This document shows, piece after piece, positions 35,074 to 43,610 of a stretch of 48,342 bases of DNA. Below the pieces are notes generated by a model that saw only the letters and a list, made by a program, of their open reading frames with translations, searched no databases and had not been told where the DNA came from. The first letter of the stretch is position 1, and every line of letters starts with the position of its first letter. The translations under genes and the position numbers were made by a program. The DNA comes from Armatimonadota bacterium (GTDB lineage Bacteria; Armatimonadota; Fimbriimonadia; Fimbriimonadales; ATM1). The stretch is from the NCBI GenBank assembly GCA_022567555.1, contig JADFGT010000008.1, positions 1 to 48,342 of the forward strand. Reading direction: 5' to 3'.

Positions 35074-36987
35074 GTGCGAACCATAAAGAAGATAGGCCAT
35101 CCGTCACCACGGGCTATCCGAAAGCCCCACACGCCGACCAAAGGCTCTGCAATGCACCTCCCTTATAGCGAGACGGCTCATCCCGGGCTGTTGTTCCCAC
35201 TTACCAAGCGCGTGAGCCAAACTAATAGCAAAGAGGCGGACGTCCTTTACTACGAAGAACGACTCATCGGTAGCCTCTTGGTGACGCCGGCGGGACTGGC
35301 GGCCGTTCGGCGCATCGTGACCCCGGAGTCGTTCGCTCCCGGCCTCTACCGCCAGATGTACGCGGGGATGCTCGCTCTCAGCGAACGCGGGGACGAGATA
35401 ACTACGCTCACGCTCCCGGCTGAGCTCGCTGAGCGCGAAGGCGAGATCTCACGCAAGGAGTGGTTGACCTTCTGCCTTCAGGCGGCCGAACCCATCGTCG
35501 ACGGCGGAGACGCCGAGTTCTGCGCGCAGCAGGTGGCGTCCGCAGGGCGCACCCGTCAACGTCAAGCGGACCTGGACACGGCACAGACGGCCCTGAACAG
35601 GGTGCAGGTCCAGATTGACCGCGGAGATGATCCAGAGCGCGCTATCGGCGATCTGCAGAGCGCGGTCGCGGGGCTCGCGCCAACTCTTGACGGCGCCCCT
35701 GCGCCGATTGTGGACTGGCCGGAGCCCGCCGGCGAAGCGGCCTATATCGGCCTCGTGGGGGACGTTTGCGCCTGTATTGCCCCGCACACAGAGGCACAGC
35801 CGATCGCGGTCCTGGTGCATTTCCTGGCCGCCTTTGGAAGTGCGGTAGGGGCGGGACCTCACATGATGGTCGGAGCGACCCGGCATAGCGTCCGCGACAA
35901 CTACTTGCTTGTCGGTCGGACGTCGAAATCGCGTAAGGGGGACAGTTTTTCGCCCGTCAAGACCTTGTTTGCGCTGGCGGACCCTGCCTGGACGAAGGAC
36001 CGAATAATCAGCGGCTTGTCGTCCGGCGAAGGCGTTATCTGGGCCGTCCGCGATCCGATCTACAAGACGGTGGCACTCAAAGAGAAGGGCCGTCATACGG
36101 GCGAGCATCAACAAGTGCTTGAGGACCCAGGCGAGGCCGATAAGCGGGTGCTAATCGTGGAGTCCGAGTTCGCCCGGGTGCTGAAGGCGATCGAGCGGTC
36201 GGGAAGCACTCTAAGCCCGGTGATACGCGAGGCGTGGGATACCGGAACTCTCAGAATCCTGACGAAGAACTCCCCTGTCAAGGCGACCGGCGCCCATCTG
36301 AACGCTGCCGGCCATATCACCAATGGGGAATTGAGGCGCGAACTTACCGCCACAGAAGCGGCCAATGGCTTTGCTAACAGATTCATTTTCGTGGCCGTCA
36401 AGCGAGGCACGCCGCGGCCTTCTCCCAAGCCCTTCAAAGGGCCGATCGTCGAGGGTCTTGGCGAGAGGCTACGGGAGACCCTGAACTGGGGGGCCCGTAT
36501 CGGCGAGATGGAGCGGGATAACGAGTGCGAGCGCCTGTGGTGTGAAATCTACGAAAACCTGTCCCGGGAGCAGGATGGTTTGGTGGGCGCGATCCTCGCG
36601 CGGGCAGAGGCCCACGTACTGCGCCTTTCACTCGTCTATGCGCTACTTGACCGCTCGGCGGTGGTCTGCGTGCGGCATCTATTGGCCGCCCTCGAAGTCT
36701 GGGCCTACTCCGAGCGCAGCGTCCAGCACATCTTCGGGGATGCGACAGGCGACCCAATCGCGGACACCATCTACGAGGCGATGGTCGGAAGCGGCGAGAT
36801 GACGCGCTGGGAGATGACTAACCTTCTCGGCCGAAATGTAGCGAGCGGCCGGATTGATCACGCGCTTGTCGTCCTGGAAAGAACCGGCCGGGCAAAACCC
36901 TCCAAACGACAGACCGATGGGCGACCGGCTGAAGTGTGGACTGCGCGAAGCAGGGGGGTTTCTTCGTATCCTTCGTTTTCTTCGTAG
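35074..36987 (+). CDS. DnaB-N / DUF3987 replication-type protein of the element
   Basis: A 637-residue protein. Residues about 50-125 resemble the DnaB helicase N-terminal domain (ADVLYYEERLIGSLLV, PESFAPGLYRQMYAGML); about 180-560 form a DUF3987 domain with NYLLVGRTSKSRKGDSF, a variant P-loop, and EFARVLKAIERSGSTLSPVIREAWD in the Walker B region. The C-terminus is a winged-helix-like tail (TIYEAMVGSGEMTRWEMTNLLGRN). DUF3987 proteins are found in plasmids, phages and integrated elements, probably as primase/helicase-like factors. The GTG at 35074 is chosen because AAGGAGG lies 7 nt before it. The tail SSYPSFSS is encoded by one arm of an inverted repeat. Confidence 0.8.
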   Translation: MRTIKKIGHPSPRAIRKPHTPTKGSAMHLPYSETAHPGLLFPLTKRVSQTNSKEADVLYYEERLIGSLLVTPAGLAAVRRIVTPESFAPGLYRQMYAGMLALSERGDEITTLTLPAELAEREGEISRKEWLTFCLQAAEPIVDGGDAEFCAQQVASAGRTRQRQADLDTAQTALNRVQVQIDRGDDPERAIGDLQSAVAGLAPTLDGAPAPIVDWPEPAGEAAYIGLVGDVCACIAPHTEAQPIAVLVHFLAAFGSAVGAGPHMMVGATRHSVRDNYLLVGRTSKSRKGDSFSPVKTLFALADPAWTKDRIISGLSSGEGVIWAVRDPIYKTVALKEKGRHTGEHQQVLEDPGEADKRVLIVESEFARVLKAIERSGSTLSPVIREAWDTGTLRILTKNSPVKATGAHLNAAGHITNGELRRELTATEAANGFANRFIFVAVKRGTPRPSPKPFKGPIVEGLGERLRETLNWGARIGEMERDNECERLWCEIYENLSREQDGLVGAILARAEAHVLRLSLVYALLDRSAVVCVRHLLAALEVWAYSERSVQHIFGDATGDPIADTIYEAMVGSGEMTRWEMTNLLGRNVASGRIDHALVVLERTGRAKPSKRQTDGRPAEVWTARSRGVSSYPSFSS

Positions 36988-37099
36988 GGGTAGCAGGTGA
37001 AAAAACCAATCGAGCAATCGTATCTCGAAACGGCCCGTAGGTACGCGGAGGGGTCTGCTGGTGACTGCGGGGCTTACGAAGTAAACGAAGTAAACGAAG
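36962..37099. repeat. 25-nt inverted repeat flanking the start of the next gene
   Basis: Arm 36962-36986 (CTTCGTATCCTTCG...) is complementary to arm 37075-37099 (TACGAAGTAAACGAAG...) at 22 of 25 positions. Each arm consists of three ACGAAG units every 9 nt. The arms enclose the ribosome binding site and GTG start of the 128-residue gene. Confidence 0.75.
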
Positions 37100-37383
37100 A
37101 AAGGTCGGACCCTGTTTTGCAGGCGGGAGACCCCTTCAGCGAGTCGTTCAGCGGCCGCACGGGCCGCGTGTTGAGCATCACGGCCGGGCAGGACCCCGGG
37201 CAGGACTCAATCCTCGTGCGCTTCGACGGCGACGGTTCGGAGCCAACCTACTTTCGCGCCGCGTTCCAGTTTCTCGGTGGCGGGTGGCTCGTTCCCGGCG
37301 AACCGAACGATGAGCAACTCGCAGAGCAGAAGGCGCTCTACGAGAAGAACGGGCATATAGCAAAACACATAGGAGGAAAATGA
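36997..37383 (+). CDS. Hypothetical protein of the element
   Basis: A 128-residue protein starting with GTG, 9 nt after the DUF3987 stop. Residues about 25-36 are YEVNEVNEE, encoded by the second arm of the inverted repeat. The middle (SGRTGRVLSITAGQDPGQDSILVRFDGDGS) resembles a small beta-barrel of the kind that binds nucleic acid, but I recognise no family. Its stop overlaps the next gene's ATG. Confidence 0.65.
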   Translation: MKKPIEQSYLETARRYAEGSAGDCGAYEVNEVNEERSDPVLQAGDPFSESFSGRTGRVLSITAGQDPGQDSILVRFDGDGSEPTYFRAAFQFLGGGWLVPGEPNDEQLAEQKALYEKNGHIAKHIGGK

Positions 37384-37946
37384 TGACAGCAGCAACCAGC
37401 CCCAAGCCTAAGACTGTGCCGGTGACCTTGTACGCGCCGCACACGACGCTACGCCCGCGGCTGTTGGACCAAGGCGAGACCACTATCGAGTGGTACGTTG
37501 ACCGAGACGATCCGCTGGCGTCGGTCGAGGACCTTGTGCCGGAACTGTCAGCGTTTTGGCAGGGCGCAAATCCCGTTCCTGCTGCTCAGTTGCGCACTGG
37601 CGTCAGGGCCTTGGCCGAACTGTTTACGTTGGTCGAGGTCGCCCGACTGCGCAACTATCTGAAGCAAAGGCACGGCGAGACGCTGGTCGTTACCCAGGTG
37701 GACGTTCCGAGGTCGGTTGATGCCGTCGTTCATTCCTACCCGAACTCGTACCGTTCGATGGGTCGGGATGACGGGATAGTCCGGCTTTGGAAGGAGTCGG
37801 GCTACGACCTGCCGTTCCAAGTCGGCGGTTTCACCCGCTTTCGGTCCTTTGGGCGGTTGGCTGAGATGGCGAAGCCGGCGCCGGTAGGGGCCGCTCCCGC
37901 TTCTGAGCCGGAGCCGGACGACTACGATCCTTTCCGCGAGGAATGA
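37380..37946 (+). CDS. Hypothetical protein of the element
   Basis: A 188-residue protein with AGGAGG 6 nt before the ATG. Mixed alpha/beta sequence (TTIEWYVDRDDPLASVEDLVPELSAFW; VRALAELFTLVEVARLRNYLKQRHGE) and a Pro-rich acidic tail ending DDYDPFREE. Coupled to the previous gene by overlap. No family recognised. Confidence 0.65.
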   Translation: MMTAATSPKPKTVPVTLYAPHTTLRPRLLDQGETTIEWYVDRDDPLASVEDLVPELSAFWQGANPVPAAQLRTGVRALAELFTLVEVARLRNYLKQRHGETLVVTQVDVPRSVDAVVHSYPNSYRSMGRDDGIVRLWKESGYDLPFQVGGFTRFRSFGRLAEMAKPAPVGAAPASEPEPDDYDPFREE

Positions 37947-38179
37947 TGACCGCCCCCATGACTGCTGAGGAGCCCAAGGCCGGTGAGCACGCACCCTCGC
38001 CGGCCGCAGTGCGTCGTGAACTTGCGAACGGTGTACCGAGCCCTCGGTCGAGGCTGAGGGCGGTTGACTTCGGGGGCTGCCACCGCCACGGATGGCACCA
38101 TCGCACCATCTTTTCCCGTGAATGGCCCGCAGTTCCACCTGGTTTGCGTCGGCATTTATGCGAGATTGAGCTTCGGTAG
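37943..38179 (+). CDS. Doubtful ORF at the end of the element cluster
   Basis: 78 codons starting in an ATGATG overlap with the previous stop. The first 25 codons (MTAEEPKAGEHAPSPAAVRR) look like coding sequence, but the rest is Arg/His-rich and contains a hairpin (GCCCTC...GAGGGC, about 38039-38060) and a 28-nt repeat shared with 46793-46820. It may be a truncated gene. Confidence 0.3.
   Translation: MMTAPMTAEEPKAGEHAPSPAAVRRELANGVPSPRSRLRAVDFGGCHRHGWHHRTIFSREWPAVPPGLRRHLCEIELR
38060..38087 (+). repeat. 28-nt direct repeat, first copy
   Basis: GCGGTTGACTTCGG then GGGCTGCC, matching 46793-46820 at 25 of 28 positions. The two copies lie 8.7 kb apart and bracket the thioredoxin-to-nuclease part of the accessory region. 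Confidence 0.45.
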
Positions 38180-38245
38180 CGTTGTAAATATGGCCGATAT
38201 TTGATACCCTGCAATTGTGCTATTGGGAAATGGAGAGGCCAGCGA

Positions 38246-38842
38246 ATGCTGGGTATGAACGTAGCCACAGATGGGCGGGAACGACCTGTGAGTGTCGCCC
38301 GCGCAGAGAAGGCATCATTAACTTGGGTCTTCTTGATCGCTGCCTGGACGTTGATCGCCTGCGCAGTGGCTTCCAGCGGCGAGTTCAAGGCGTGGTGGTT
38401 GCGTAAAGGTTCAGCTCCTGCGCTCTGGAGCTACGATGCCAGCTTGGATCCAGTGAAGGGCTCTGCGATTCAATTGCCGGTAAGAGATGTGTACGGCCGC
38501 CGGGTTCACGAAGAACGCCTTGACGGCCGAATGCTGATCGTTGCAGCCGGCTACTGTTCAGACTGCTCTCTCAAGACCTTGAAGCCTTGGCTCATCGCCT
38601 CCGACGAATTCGCGCGCGTAGTTCTGGTCTACCAGGACAGCCCGGGCGCAATTTCAGACAAGATGCGCGACCTGCCCGAGAATTTCCGTGTGGTGGCAGA
38701 CCCGACCGGTCAGTATTTGCGGACGCTGAATCCGGCTTGGACGCCGAGATTCTTTCTGGTCGAAAGCGGGGGCCGCCTGATTGACCTGCAAACCGACCAG
38801 GACACGATACCGGCGTTCGTTCGAATGGTGGAGCAGCCATGA
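38246..38842 (+). CDS. Membrane-anchored thioredoxin-like protein
   Basis: A 198-residue protein: an N-terminal membrane segment (about 25-43), then a thioredoxin fold outside the membrane with the redox site AAGYCSDCSLK (Cys104, Cys107) and cis-Pro in NPAWTPRFFLV. TlpA/redoxin-like overall. GGAGAGG lies 7 nt before the ATG at 38246. Its last codons overlap the start of a pseudopilin gene (ATGA), so both are made together. Likely role: reduction or formation of disulfides in exported proteins, possibly in the Cys-rich protein encoded two genes on. Confidence 0.75.
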   Translation: MLGMNVATDGRERPVSVARAEKASLTWVFLIAAWTLIACAVASSGEFKAWWLRKGSAPALWSYDASLDPVKGSAIQLPVRDVYGRRVHEERLDGRMLIVAAGYCSDCSLKTLKPWLIASDEFARVVLVYQDSPGAISDKMRDLPENFRVVADPTGQYLRTLNPAWTPRFFLVESGGRLIDLQTDQDTIPAFVRMVEQP

Positions 38843-39390
38843 AGCCACGTGGTCTTACGCTGACGGAACTGCTCGTCGCTGTCACGATCATAGCGGCCGC
38901 AGCGACTATGGTCTGGCCGCTGATTAGAGGGGCTCGCGACAGCACCCGTGATGTTTCGTGCATGGACAAGCTTAGGCAGATCCATGTCGCAATATCGTTG
39001 TATCGAAGTGATTACGATGGCGAAGGCATTTACGGCAACGCGTACTCGATGGGCCTGCCACCCTCGGGTACAGCGACCCTGTACCTCACCGAGAGACTTT
39101 CCTTGGAGATGATTCAATGCAGTGGGAGACCCCTTCCGTCAGGCGCTCGCAATGCGTTCAAAAGGATGTACGAGGTGCCAGATAAGGATGAAACAGTGCC
39201 TCCCTGGGCAGACTACTGTCGTCTGATGCAAAACGAATCTGTCCTCATCGTTGACCTCAACCACGGCGACACCGCGCGCCCTGCCTATTCAACATACACG
39301 ACTCACCGAGGAATCGGTCTGTATCTTGGTGGAAACATCCGCGTTGTGGTCAAACAGGGCAGTCCCGGAATGAAGCGGTGGTGGAACTAA
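38839..39390 (+). CDS. Pseudopilin-like protein with prepilin N-terminus
   Basis: A 183-residue protein starting MKPRG-LTLTELLVAVTIIAA: a prepilin peptidase site after Gly5 and Glu at +5 of the mature protein. The segment CMDKLRQIHVAISLYRSDYDG is the conserved post-helix region of pseudopilin-like proteins from Armatimonadota and Planctomycetes. The end (THRGIGLYLGGNIRVVVKQG) is in the position of the usual H-X9-DG module, with LGGN in place of DG. It is coupled to the thioredoxin gene upstream. Confidence 0.82.
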   Translation: MKPRGLTLTELLVAVTIIAAAATMVWPLIRGARDSTRDVSCMDKLRQIHVAISLYRSDYDGEGIYGNAYSMGLPPSGTATLYLTERLSLEMIQCSGRPLPSGARNAFKRMYEVPDKDETVPPWADYCRLMQNESVLIVDLNHGDTARPAYSTYTTHRGIGLYLGGNIRVVVKQGSPGMKRWWN

Positions 39391-39444
39391 GTTTCAACAG
39401 AGACTACGTAAGCCCGATCGAAAACATAGAAAGGAGATACCAAA

Positions 39445-39756
39445 ATGATAATCAGAGTTGCAGTTGTAGCGTTCCTCGCTTCGGTGCCTGCGCTTTGCTT
39501 TGCGCCCTGCAATTGGTCGAACTACCCGAACGGTTGTCTCGACGATATGACCCTTGATTGCTGGTTGTTGGAGGTCGAGCCGTCAACGTACCAGTGCGAG
39601 GTTCAGGGGCTTCTCTGCTGCGAGTGCGAGATCGAGAGGTATAAGTGGGACTGTGGAGGGAAGATCAAGTACACTTATCACCGGACCAGGCGCACGTACC
39701 AGGTGCGACTATGCGGGAGTGACGATAAGTGCAAGCCACCAGGCTCGGGAGGGTAG
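39445..39756 (+). CDS. Secreted cysteine-rich small protein
   Basis: A 103-residue protein with AAAGGAG 8 nt before the ATG. The signal peptide (about 1-20, VAVVAFLASVPALCFA) precedes a mature part of about 83 residues containing ten cysteines, including a CCECE cluster, enough for five disulfides. Trp and Tyr are also frequent. I recognise no family. Neighbours are a membrane thioredoxin and a pseudopilin, which suggests a disulfide-stabilised surface or secreted factor. It overlaps the next gene by 28 nt. Confidence 0.65.
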   Translation: MIIRVAVVAFLASVPALCFAPCNWSNYPNGCLDDMTLDCWLLEVEPSTYQCEVQGLLCCECEIERYKWDCGGKIKYTYHRTRRTYQVRLCGSDDKCKPPGSGG

Positions 39757-40409
39757 GCAGGCGGCCCGTAACCAACGTGAGGCGGTTCGGTACGAGATGG
39801 CGCCTCCGGTTGGTTTCAGGGCTGATCGCCGGATCTGCCATCGTCGGCGGGGTTCTCTGGCTCTCGTGGCCTCCAAGCTTGGAGCGCCAGGCCGTAGACA
39901 TCTTGGAAGCGGCGTTAGAAGGCCGCACAGACGTGCTCTACGACCACTCGTTCGAGCATGAAAAGCGCCTAACGGGACTCACCAGGGACAGCATTGCACG
40001 GCTCTGGCCAGCCCTCGTGGAGCCGCGGTTCGCCAGATTCAGTTACGGCCCAATACAATCGTATCTCGAACCTAAGGGCCACCAGGCCGTCGCGTGGACG
40101 ACCCTGCGAGACCAGAACGGTGGAGAGTTCGAAGTACACTCCATCCCGTTTGCGACCGACGACGGTGGGCGGACGCATGTGCTCAACTATTTGGTGATGG
40201 CGTGGATCAGCGAGTACGTAGTCTCGGCCGGAGAAGAAGTGACTGTCGAGGCAGCGGCGCGCGCGATATCTCAAGGGATAAAGCATGACCGTTTGATTCT
40301 CGATGAATTAGAACTAATGGGTATCGCATACTCTGAAGATGAATTCTTCACTTGGGACGAAATACTCACACATAACAGTAGCGAGTCTGTACGTCGGGAT
40401 GCCGAGTGA
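39729..40409 (+). CDS. Membrane-anchored hypothetical protein
   Basis: A 226-residue protein starting with GTG inside the end of the Cys-rich gene. A basic N-terminus is followed by one membrane segment (about 29-48, VSGLIAGSAIVGGVLWLSW) and an alpha/beta domain (FARFSYGPIQSYLEPKGHQAVAWTTL; VLNYLVMAWISEYVVS) that may be an extracytoplasmic NTF2/DUF-like fold. No family recognised. Last gene of the four-gene cassette that begins at 38246. Confidence 0.6.
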   Translation: MQATRLGRVGRRPVTNVRRFGTRWRLRLVSGLIAGSAIVGGVLWLSWPPSLERQAVDILEAALEGRTDVLYDHSFEHEKRLTGLTRDSIARLWPALVEPRFARFSYGPIQSYLEPKGHQAVAWTTLRDQNGGEFEVHSIPFATDDGGRTHVLNYLVMAWISEYVVSAGEEVTVEAAARAISQGIKHDRLILDELELMGIAYSEDEFFTWDEILTHNSSESVRRDAE

Positions 40410-40500
40410 CAGCGACCTGATGCCTGGCGCGTGCCGCGTACAACCCGGCGATGCCTTAGCGGGCTTCCTCGACTCGGCGGGTCCAGAGAATCTCGCACGA

Positions 40501-40552
40501 CACAGTGATAAAGCTTCTCGACTCGTGAAGCATACGCTCGCTACTCACTGTG
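40501..40552. terminator. Nested inverted repeat between convergent genes
   Basis: CACAGTGA (40501-40508) pairs with TCACTGTG (40545-40552); inside, GCTTC pairs with GAAGC. It covers the end of the histidine kinase gene and lies 91 nt beyond the hypothetical gene on the plus strand. A plausible two-way terminator. Confidence 0.4.
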
Positions 40553-42568
40553 CAACCTGCTCCGATGAACAGCGTCGCTGAACGCCCGCAGAAGCTTGCT
40601 CACGTCGACTGGTTTCGTGAGGTATGCAAGAACGCCGGCGTTCAACAACTCTTTCACTCGCTTCGGTGTCGCGTCCGCACTAAGGACAATCACCGGGGTG
40701 TCGCGCAATTCGGGATTCAGGCGTATGCAGCGAAGGACCTCCTCGCCAGGCATGTCCGGCAAGTGCAGATCCAACAGGATGATGTCGGGGCGAATCTGAC
40801 TGGCCAGATCGACCCCTGTCCGGCCCTGCTTCGCAACCATGATCCTTATGTCGAGCCTCTCAGAAAGGACTCCCTCCACCGATCGTATGGTCGCGAGATC
40901 ATCCTCAATGTGCAGAACTGTCTTGGCCTGGGCAGCAGCCACGTTCATTCGTACTGCCGCGGCTTGCTCTGGAGGCTCGGCCGCCGGTTCAACTGTCGCA
41001 GCCGGGAGCTCGACGTAGAAGGTGCTGCCCGCACTACCCGTCATGTCAATTCCGATCCGCCCACCCATAGCCTCGACCAACCCTTTGCTAAGCGCGAGAC
41101 CCAGCCCTGTGCCTGCGATACCCTGATCATCTGCGAGCCTCTCGAACGGAACAAATAGCAGGTCTATTCTGTCCAGAGGAACTCCCACCCCGGTGTCGGT
41201 AACCTCTATCCGCACCCAACCAGTTTCCGATTGCTTGTGAGCGATCCACACTTTGCCATCACGCACGTTGAATTTCACGGCGTTAGATAGGAGGTTGAGG
41301 AGAACCTGGGACACGCGCTGTCTGTCCGCCAGAATATAAAGTCCTTCGCGCTCGGCGCGGACCTCTATCTGAACACCCCTGTCGGCGGCCATTGGCTCAG
41401 TTAATCTCACGGCTTCACTAATGACATCTTTGACTGAGACCGGTACGCAAGAGAGTGACAAGTGTCCCGACTCAATCTTACCTATGTCGAGGACTTCGTT
41501 TATCAATTCTAATAAGCGCGCTCCTCCTTGAAGAATATCTCCCGCGAATCTCCGGTGCCTTTCAGATTGTGTCTCCCTCTCGATTAGTGCCGCGAATGTG
41601 TAAATTGGCTGCAAGGGGGATCGCAGTTCGTGGCTCATACGCGAAAGGAACTCGGTCTTGGCGTCGTTTGCGCGAACTGCCTCTTCCCTGGCCCGTCGGG
41701 CCTCGACCTCAGCACGTTCGCGCTGGGCATCGATTCGATCTAAAGACGTGGCCGTTATCCAGATGAGAATCCCTAAGATTACGACGGTGGCAGCGACGGT
41801 TACGGCGATTCCAAACGCTGTGTTGTACACCCCTTCTCGCTCGCCCTCAAGACGCAGCCAACCGAGTACCATCGGCACGATGAAAGCGGCAATGAGAAGC
41901 CTGCGAGCCATCGTGCCGCTCGGTCTCTCACTAAAAATCACGGCAGTCAACCCTCGGTCGGGTCTGGCGGCCAACAGACCCACGGCTAAGATAGCGAACA
42001 CCATGCCCGCTGTGGGACCCATCGGTTGGGACGACGATGTTTCTTGGAGGGAGTAGCTACCGTAAGCATAACCAGCCAGGGTTAGCATGCCCATGAATCC
42101 AGCCGACAGGGCCAATAACTGGGCCGGTCGAAGCCCACCTCGGTATTCGAGGTCAAGCGCGAGGAGGCCGAGCGCGAGCAGCAGGATGCCCACGGCGGTT
42201 TGCTGCGTCACGCCCTCCGCAACGGTCGGCGTGCCGAAATCGGTCGGTCGGCCCACCTGGGTAGTGAGCGAGCCAATACTGAATCCGGTCAGAGACAGGA
42301 CGGCAACTACAGCAGCTATCAGCGCGCAGACCTGACCCGCGTTCCGGGCCCAAGGGTCAGCCTGTTTGCTCCGTCGCCGGAGCAATAACGATACGCCCAA
42401 CAGCACGAAGGACAGCGCAGTGGCCGGGTCCATGGGGATTCTCACGGCGATCGTGATCTGCGAAAGGGCACTGTCAAGTCCCCAAGCCCCCAACACACCC
42501 AACGAGGTAGCGACAGCAATCACGCTGGCCGCCCTGCATAGTGCCTCTGCCTTAGCGTACAGTCTCAC
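40541..42568 (-). CDS. Hybrid sensor histidine kinase with C-terminal receiver
   Basis: A 675-residue inner-membrane kinase. The N-terminal half has about eight membrane segments (10-30, 48-63, 80-100, 124-140, 150-170, 185-200, 222-238 and 252-275) like a MASE-type sensor. A short coiled coil (280-305) leads to the dimerisation domain with phospho-acceptor His313 (FLSRMSHELRSPLQP). The HATPase domain includes VLLNLLSNAVKFN, VTDTGVGVP and GTGLGLALSKGLVEAMGG. A receiver domain (about 548-670) has IEDD and phospho-Asp in IILLDLHLPDMPGEE. It lies 287 nt downstream of an ANTAR regulator on the same strand. Signal unknown. Confidence 0.9.
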   Translation of the reverse strand: MRLYAKAEALCRAASVIAVATSLGVLGAWGLDSALSQITIAVRIPMDPATALSFVLLGVSLLLRRRSKQADPWARNAGQVCALIAAVVAVLSLTGFSIGSLTTQVGRPTDFGTPTVAEGVTQQTAVGILLLALGLLALDLEYRGGLRPAQLLALSAGFMGMLTLAGYAYGSYSLQETSSSQPMGPTAGMVFAILAVGLLAARPDRGLTAVIFSERPSGTMARRLLIAAFIVPMVLGWLRLEGEREGVYNTAFGIAVTVAATVVILGILIWITATSLDRIDAQRERAEVEARRAREEAVRANDAKTEFLSRMSHELRSPLQPIYTFAALIERETQSERHRRFAGDILQGGARLLELINEVLDIGKIESGHLSLSCVPVSVKDVISEAVRLTEPMAADRGVQIEVRAEREGLYILADRQRVSQVLLNLLSNAVKFNVRDGKVWIAHKQSETGWVRIEVTDTGVGVPLDRIDLLFVPFERLADDQGIAGTGLGLALSKGLVEAMGGRIGIDMTGSAGSTFYVELPAATVEPAAEPPEQAAAVRMNVAAAQAKTVLHIEDDLATIRSVEGVLSERLDIRIMVAKQGRTGVDLASQIRPDIILLDLHLPDMPGEEVLRCIRLNPELRDTPVIVLSADATPKRVKELLNAGVLAYLTKPVDVSKLLRAFSDAVHRSRLHSE

Positions 42569-42855
42569 GCCGTGCCCAATTCCTCCTACACAGATTACAG
42601 GCTCCGACCGGCCCCCTACGCCGTGATTCCGCAGGCGCCGAAGAACACCAGAGCCACGACGCCCAGCACCCCCACCTTTCGGCCGTCCAGCTTACACTGC
42701 GGCACCGAACCCCGCCAGACTCCGCGACTCTCTCCGCGAACTGCTGCTCCTACGAGCCATGGAAGGCGCCATGCGGGCCGGTTCAGCGGTCGGCCGAGGT
42801 CGGTCCCAGGCGACAGCGGTTCACCATCAACAGATGCTACCACGCCCAGACTCGG

Positions 42856-43422
42856 TCAGCCGGGCATTTCTTGCGTGGCGACTATCTCTTCGGCCACTCC
42901 CGCCATCGTGCGGCTGGAACTCCTCGCCGTATGATGGATTCTGTCGTGGGCCTCCTGTTCCGACAGTCCAAAACGGTCTATCAATAGGCCCTTGGCGCGC
43001 TGAAGCACCTTGCTGTCGGTAAGCCTGCGCCGGACGCGCTGGATATCATCAAACCTCTGGACGCAAATCGCGATGCCCGACTCCACTTCCTCGGGCCTCG
43101 CCGGTTTCGTGAGGTAACAGAAAGCGCCGGAGCGAGCCGCTGCGGCAACCTTTTCCTCGTCGGTGAATCCCGTGAGCAGAAGGACAGGACAAATCGCCTC
43201 CTCCAGAATCTCCTTGCCTGCCGAGATGCCGTCCCTGCCGGGCATGCGGATATCGAGGATCGCCACGTCTGGACGGACTTCCGCAGCGAGTTTGACGGCT
43301 TCATGGCCGTCTACAGCCTCCCCGACGACCTCGTGACCAAGGCTCTCAAGTAGGAGCCGCATTGAATGCCTCGATTGAGCTTCGTCGTCCGCGACGAGCA
43401 TACGGTATGTCTTCTTTCCCAT
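42856..43422 (-). CDS. ANTAR-domain response regulator
   Basis: A 188-residue regulator: receiver domain (about 6-125) with acidic pair in VADDEAQ, phospho-acceptor Asp57 (VAILDIRMPG) and Lys in YLTKPAR; then an ANTAR RNA-binding domain (about 130-185) with LTDSKVLQRAKGLLIDRFGLSEQEAHDRIHHTARSSSRTM. ANTAR proteins act by antitermination at dual hairpins in leader RNAs. The histidine kinase downstream is a plausible partner. The 287 nt between them contain no convincing gene. Confidence 0.9.
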   Translation of the reverse strand: MGKKTYRMLVADDEAQSRHSMRLLLESLGHEVVGEAVDGHEAVKLAAEVRPDVAILDIRMPGRDGISAGKEILEEAICPVLLLTGFTDEEKVAAAARSGAFCYLTKPARPEEVESGIAICVQRFDDIQRVRRRLTDSKVLQRAKGLLIDRFGLSEQEAHDRIHHTARSSSRTMAGVAEEIVATQEMPG

Positions 43423-43610
43423 GATCCTGACCCCGGCGGCTGCCGTTTCGCTGCCAGGGCAACCGACCTGTCTTCTTAGGCAAAAGATAACCGTCGCGGG
43501 CTTCTTTCAGGTGGCAGCAAGTGGATTCTACCACCTCCGGCAGGCCGAGGGCACGGCGAGCAAAATGGCACACACGGCGGTCGTATTACACTCGCAAGCA
43601 TAGAATCTTC

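Larger units (their letters stand above)
33138..38200 (+). mobile_element. Putative serine-recombinase-borne integrative element (core part)
   Basis: A large serine recombinase sits at the edge, pointing inward, next to a truncated host gene. It is followed by a DnaB-N/DUF3987 protein and short hypothetical genes with strong ribosome binding sites. No conjugation or capsid genes are visible. The left boundary is near 33138-33150. The right boundary is not certain: this annotation stops where the DUF3987 gene cluster ends. A possible right site with the same TTTTTGTGG core lies at 47498-47506, which would make the element about 14 kb. Confidence 0.45.

Noticed and set aside
36962-37099. CRISPR-like repeat array
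   Set aside because: The 9-nt units are too short and lie inside coding sequence. No CRISPR array or cas gene was seen anywhere in the window.
42616-42843. Minus-strand ORF with a hydrophobic C-terminus between the ANTAR regulator and the kinase
   Set aside because: No start signal, mixed composition, and it does not extend to either neighbour. It could be real but I cannot support it.
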